Shown: positions 34,460 through 35,694 of the stretch, in pieces
How positions within the stretch are numbered: the first letter of the stretch is position 1
Layout of the letters: each line of letters opens with the position of its first letter
DNA from: Lachnospiraceae bacterium
GTDB taxonomy: Bacteria > Bacillota > Clostridia > Lachnospirales > Lachnospiraceae
Assembly (NCBI GenBank): GCA_015057435.1
Contig: SVEJ01000032.1
Location: 1 to 35,694 of the forward strand
Length of the DNA: 35,694 nt
Reading direction: 5' to 3'
Translations under genes and position numbers: made by a program
The notes under the pieces: model-generated
What the model was told of the DNA's origin: nothing
The model's input: the letters and a program-made list of their open reading frames with translations, nothing else
The model's database searches: none

Positions 34460-34489
34460 AAAAGGAACACCATAGTAGGCGTTCCTTTT
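34460..34489 (-). terminator. Rho-independent terminator of the FN3-like gene
   Basis: On the minus strand, a 12-base stem (AAAAGGAACGCC with one G-U pair) and a six-base loop are followed by TTTTTCTTTT. It lies 13 bases after the stop at 34503 and ends that transcript before hisB. Confidence 0.85.
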
Positions 34490-34502
34490 CTAGATGTAAT
34501 GA

Positions 34503-35573
34503 TTAATCATAACTAGACGAATCTGTAGTTTTTTTTGCAAAATTATATTCAACAAGAATATCATTATCACCATATTTAAATACAATATCGAAAGAAATAA
34601 TATCACTTAACGAATATGTCACATCTGTTTTTTCTTTTATCTTTAGGTATATCTTTTCCCCGGGTTTTACTTGAAAGGTGCTAAAATCAGTTATCCATGT
34701 ATTATTATCGAAACTATATGCGATAATTTCTTGTTCAGATCCGTAATCTTCCACATCATCATCAAAAAAGTAATTGCAGTATTTATTACATTTAAAATCA
34801 CCATATTTTTCATTATTTTTAAGAGAAACTATCAGTTCTTGCGAATCACCATTCACAACTTGAATTTTACATTTTGGTATTGTATTAAGTGCATACGTTG
34901 ATGCTTCTGAATTTTTTGTTGAAGAGTACATCATTTTACCATTTATCTTCTTATATGTTCTGAACTTATACGAATATTTTTTTCCGGGCTTTACATTTTT
35001 ATCAATAAATACGCAATTCTTTTGGTATTCTTTATAGCTAATTTTTTTATAAGGAACATATTTACCATTTTTCTTTTTTAAGATTTGAATACCATCCGGA
35101 ATTATAGAAAAATGATTGTTGATACGCACAGACGCTCCAAACCTAATTTTAATTTTCTTTGGTGTCGCGTCAAGCTTACAATCAGGATCCAAAGATACAC
35201 TGGACAAACCTGTATAACAACCAGCTTCTCCTATATATTTCTTTTTATATTTCGTATTCTTATTTGTATAACCTACAACCCTATATAAATAATATTTATT
35301 TTTTTTAACTTTCTTGTCTGTATATGACGTTGTATAAGGACTAACGGTTGCAATTAACTTATATTTAAATGTTCCATTCTTATCTAGACCAATATAACGA
35401 TAAATTTTATATCCATCCACCGACTTCTTGTCCCATGACAGTTCGACAGTTTTAAATCCTTTTACTGATATATTTAAGTCCATATACTTTGCTGCATCTG
35501 CAGTTGTTGAATATGCTCCGGTAATTAAAAACACAAAGCATAACATTACCAATAGTTTTCTTAAATGTTTCAT
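34503..35573 (-). CDS. Secreted protein with fibronectin-III-like repeats
   Basis: The 356-residue protein has a signal peptide (about 1-27, cleavage near ADA-A). The mature part is lysine- and tyrosine-rich. A fibronectin-III-like domain (about 30-110) has VELSWDKKSVDGYKIYRY and YTDKKVKKNKYYLYRVVGY. A second similar region follows, with KPGKKYSYKFRTYKKING. Such modules occur in extracellular adhesion or hydrolase proteins of gut Firmicutes, but no catalytic domain is seen here. The ATG at 35571-35573 has GGAG six bases upstream. Earlier ATGs in the frame lack it. Confidence 0.75.
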   Translation of the reverse strand: MKHLRKLLVMLCFVFLITGAYSTTADAAKYMDLNISVKGFKTVELSWDKKSVDGYKIYRYIGLDKNGTFKYKLIATVSPYTTSYTDKKVKKNKYYLYRVVGYTNKNTKYKKKYIGEAGCYTGLSSVSLDPDCKLDATPKKIKIRFGASVRINNHFSIIPDGIQILKKKNGKYVPYKKISYKEYQKNCVFIDKNVKPGKKYSYKFRTYKKINGKMMYSSTKNSEASTYALNTIPKCKIQVVNGDSQELIVSLKNNEKYGDFKCNKYCNYFFDDDVEDYGSEQEIIAYSFDNNTWITDFSTFQVKPGEKIYLKIKEKTDVTYSLSDIISFDIVFKYGDNDILVEYNFAKKTTDSSSYD

Positions 35574-35588
35574 ATAAATCTCCATTCC

Positions 35589-35608
35589 GCCGCCTTTCAG
35601 TTGGCGGC
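35589..35608 (-). promoter_or_regulatory. GC-rich leader hairpin before the FN3-like gene
   Basis: GCCGCC and GGCGGC form a six-base all-GC stem with an eight-base loop, a few bases before the ribosome binding site. In this AT-rich leader, the stem stands out and could limit ribosome access. No riboswitch family was recognised. Confidence 0.4.
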
Positions 35609-35649
35609 ACAAATAGTAATGAAAGTTTCAACTACCTCTACTTTTCCGT

Positions 35650-35655
35650 TATAAT
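35650..35655 (+). promoter_or_regulatory. Promoter -10 box for a plus-strand RNA
   Basis: A perfect TATAAT lies at 35650-35655, with only a weak TTTCAA -35 box 18 bases upstream (35626-35631). A start near 35661-35662 would begin an RNA with GGGAAGCTATA. It points away from all other genes in the window. Confidence 0.5.
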
Positions 35656-35660
35656 AGCTT

Positions 35661-35694
35661 TGGGAAGCTATACTACAAAGCACGGGGAGGTGAG
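35661..35694 (+). ncRNA. ffs: Probable 5' end of signal recognition particle RNA, cut by the window edge
   Basis: The visible 34 bases include CACGGGGAGGTGAG. In the large-type SRP RNAs of Firmicutes, GGGGAGGU is the conserved start of the Alu domain and is normally followed by a GCGGUGCC element, which lies beyond the window. The upstream TATAAT gives a plausible transcription start. The alternative is a ribosome binding site for a protein gene starting just outside. Only the next bases can decide. Confidence 0.45.

Noticed and set aside
1-35694. CRISPR arrays, insertion sequences, prophage genes, tRNA or rRNA genes
   Set aside because: Repeats found are short and few, no transposase or integrase motif was seen in any frame, and I recognised no tRNA or rRNA signatures by eye. 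A covariance search could still reveal small RNAs.

Overview
The window looks like chromosome of a low-GC Clostridia, most likely a Lachnospiraceae. The base composition is AT-rich with AGGAGG-type ribosome binding sites and many TTG/GTG starts. The yqfC-yqfD-phoH-ybeY-cdd gene order is that of Firmicutes, and several families (DUF3048, COG2509, BaiN-type flavoproteins, the DUF4143 ATPase) are common in that family. Species cannot be fixed from the sequence. All protein genes lie on the minus strand, so the window is read from right to left. The one likely plus-strand transcript begins at the extreme right edge. No tRNA, rRNA genes, CRISPR array, insertion sequence or prophage was seen, and no gene-free stretch exceeds 300 bases.

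Right to left. 35.7-34.5 kb: the 5' end of a probable SRP RNA on the plus strand, and a secreted fibronectin-III-like protein with its own terminator. 34.4-30.5 kb: hisB-hisI-(55-residue membrane protein)-alaS, ending in a hairpin. 30.4-28.6 kb: a DUF2752 membrane protein, an HMGL-type aldolase behind a perfect consensus promoter, and rpsU with promoter and terminator. 28.5-23.3 kb: yqfC-yqfD-phoH-ybeY, a DUF3048 lipoprotein, cdd and a BofC-like protein. 23.3-18.3 kb: two flavoproteins (BaiN-type and COG2509), a DUF896 protein, 5-formyl-THF cyclo-ligase, a CPBP protease and an acidic unknown. 18.2-14.5 kb: proA, a small membrane protein, a DUF2207-like membrane protein with a Cys-Ser-Ser repeated tail, and a radical SAM/SPASM enzyme. 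14.5-11.0 kb: MoxR AAA+ ATPase with a VWA/CoxE partner, a UPF0178 protein and a YkuE-type phosphoesterase. 10.9-4.2 kb: a tight four-gene signalling operon of two membrane-anchored BMP-family binding proteins, a hybrid histidine kinase and an HD-GYP c-di-GMP phosphodiesterase, closed by a strong terminator. 4.1-2.1 kb: miaB and a DUF3592 membrane protein. 2.1-0 kb: a 41-codon ORF, a DUF4143 ATPase preceded by three phased direct repeats, a small membrane protein, and the start of a cytidine-deaminase-like gene cut by the left edge.

Two loci deserve most attention. First, the BMP-BMP-kinase-HD-GYP operon has no ABC permease or ATPase. It looks like a ligand-sensing phosphorelay in which binding proteins of a family usually used for nucleoside import feed a hybrid kinase (HisKA-HATPase-REC-Hpt), which could pass phosphate to the C-terminal REC of the c-di-GMP phosphodiesterase. 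Second, the DUF2207-like protein ends, on the predicted cytoplasmic side, in six cysteines spaced every third residue. It sits directly upstream of a radical SAM/SPASM enzyme of the type that crosslinks Cys-rich peptides, which suggests post-translational modification of a membrane protein's tail.
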